Source: Nitrospinota bacterium (GTDB lineage: Bacteria > Nitrospirota > Thermodesulfovibrionia > Thermodesulfovibrionales > UBA1546). From it: 15,355 nucleotides of DNA. Shown here one piece after another: positions 14,711 to 15,355 of this stretch. Where the stretch lies: the NCBI GenBank assembly GCA_018896985.1, contig JAHILQ010000254.1:1-15355 (forward strand). Reading direction: 5' to 3'. Position numbers and translations under genes: made by a program. The notes below the pieces were generated by a model. That model was not told where the DNA came from. It saw only the letters and a program-made list of their open reading frames with translations, and did not search any database. The number at the start of each line of letters is the position of its first letter. The first letter of the stretch is position 1.

Positions 14711-15355
14711 TTGGCAAATAATTCAATGAACAAAGAAGTTCTTATAATTGACGATGATGAAAGCATAGCGTGGGTCATAGAGAAGGCTCTTGAACCGCAG
14801 GGCTATAAGATCGTCTCGCACACAAAACTCTCTTCAGGCATGAAAGCCGTAAAAGACGAGCCGCAGGTCATACTGCTTGACCTTATCCTGCCTGACGGAA
14901 ACGGCCTTGACGGGCTACGCGAAATAAAATCATCCAACCCTGATGCAACAGTAATAATGATAACAGCGCACGGCAGGATGGAAAGCACAATAGATGCGAT
15001 GAAAGAAGGCGCTTATGACTATATTGAAAAGCCATTTGATATTGAGGAACTCAAGATAGTCGTTGAAAAGGCATTTAAGGATATGGCATTGAGGGAAGAA
15101 CTCAAAAAGTTCAAGGAGACAGAGGCAGAAGTGCCTGAGATAGTGGGAAGGAGTGAAAAGATACTCAAGGTATTCAAAGAAATAGGAAGGGTTGCAGCAA
15201 AGGACATCACAGTTCTCGTCACAGGCGAAAGCGGAACCGGCAAAGAGCTTGTTGCAAAGGCAATACACCACAACAGCAAAAAAAGTTCCGGCCCTTTCAT
15301 TGCAATAAACTGCGCATCAATGCCAAAAGACCTCATTGAGGCAGAGCTTTTCGGA
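14711..15355 (+). CDS. Sigma-54-dependent response regulator, NtrC family (partial, right edge)
   Basis: DNA-binding transcriptional activator that would be phosphorylated by a sensor kinase and then drive sigma-54 promoters by ATP hydrolysis. Numbered from the ATG at 14726: acidic pair D10/D11, phospho-acceptor D52 in LLDLILPDGNG, T80, K102 in EKPFD complete the receiver domain (1-120); the AAA+ domain follows with VGRSEKI (140-146), Walker A GESGTGKE (167-174) and INCASMPKDLIEAELFG at the window end, just before the expected GAFTGA loop. TTG at 14711 is in frame and has GAGG 5 nt before it (14702-14705), whereas the ATG has no ribosome site, so the TTG start is preferred, adding five residues. 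The kinase gene directly upstream is only a remnant. Confidence 0.92.
   Translation, partial: MANNSMNKEVLIIDDDESIAWVIEKALEPQGYKIVSHTKLSSGMKAVKDEPQVILLDLILPDGNGLDGLREIKSSNPDATVIMITAHGRMESTIDAMKEGAYDYIEKPFDIEELKIVVEKAFKDMALREELKKFKETEAEVPEIVGRSEKILKVFKEIGRVAAKDITVLVTGESGTGKELVAKAIHHNSKKSSGPFIAINCASMPKDLIEAELFG

Noticed and set aside
14445..14729. 94-codon plus-strand frame across the fdhD end and kinase remnant
   Set aside because: It joins an out-of-frame part of fdhD to the kinase scrap; only the G2-box portion is meaningful, and it shifts frame at the A7 run.
14930..15336. Minus-strand frames opposite the response regulator
   Set aside because: Shadows of a gene with unmistakable receiver and AAA+ motifs; compositionally unlike proteins.

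Overview
The window looks like chromosome from a Gram-negative, probably anaerobic bacterium of moderate GC. The gene set (MenG-type quinone methyltransferase, ExeA/GspA secretion ATPase, FdhD, LipM-like lipoyl enzyme, NtrC-family regulator) and the many palindromic intergenic repeats would fit Nitrospirota (Thermodesulfovibrionia) or a former-deltaproteobacterial lineage. This placement is an inference from gene content, not from a marker gene.

Layout. 1-2335: a minus-strand pair, phosphofructokinase followed 3 nt later by a dGTPase-like HD phosphohydrolase, meeting the last codons of an unidentified plus-strand gene at the left edge. 2336-2702: no convincing gene. 2703-3416: menG/ubiE methyltransferase on the plus strand, converging on a class II fructose-bisphosphate aldolase (3569-4930, minus). 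5066-6759: a minus-strand pair, a newly called 52-residue four-cysteine protein (6601-6759) whose stop overlaps the TTG start of an ExeA/GspA-like AAA+ ATPase. 6877-11022: a defence-like island on the minus strand, a single-chain nuclease-methyltransferase-specificity restriction enzyme followed 36 nt later by an unfamiliar PD-(D/E)XK nuclease-like protein. 11126-11527: YjbQ. 11796-13551: LipM-like enzyme (plus) overlapping tail-to-tail by 122 bp with a polytopic membrane protein (minus). 13808-14569: fdhD. 14568-14701: a frameshifted C-terminal scrap of a histidine kinase. 14711-end: a sigma-54-dependent response regulator cut by the window edge.

The most notable signals lie at boundaries rather than in a single new system. 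Palindromic repeats sit in frame inside the restriction enzyme at two places, one directly behind the nuclease catalytic motif. A heptanucleotide tandem repeat sits inside lipM. The 3' end of fdhD abuts a decapitated histidine kinase, leaving the response regulator without its partner. A small cysteine-rich protein is translationally coupled to the ExeA ATPase. Three copies of one cruciform-type repeat family lie at 6780, 11630 and 13669; the second is nested in a 151-bp inverted-repeat element and the third lies between two covarying hairpins in the fdhD leader.

The PFK and aldolase are both glycolytic/gluconeogenic but lie in separate transcription units. No RNA genes or CRISPR arrays were seen.
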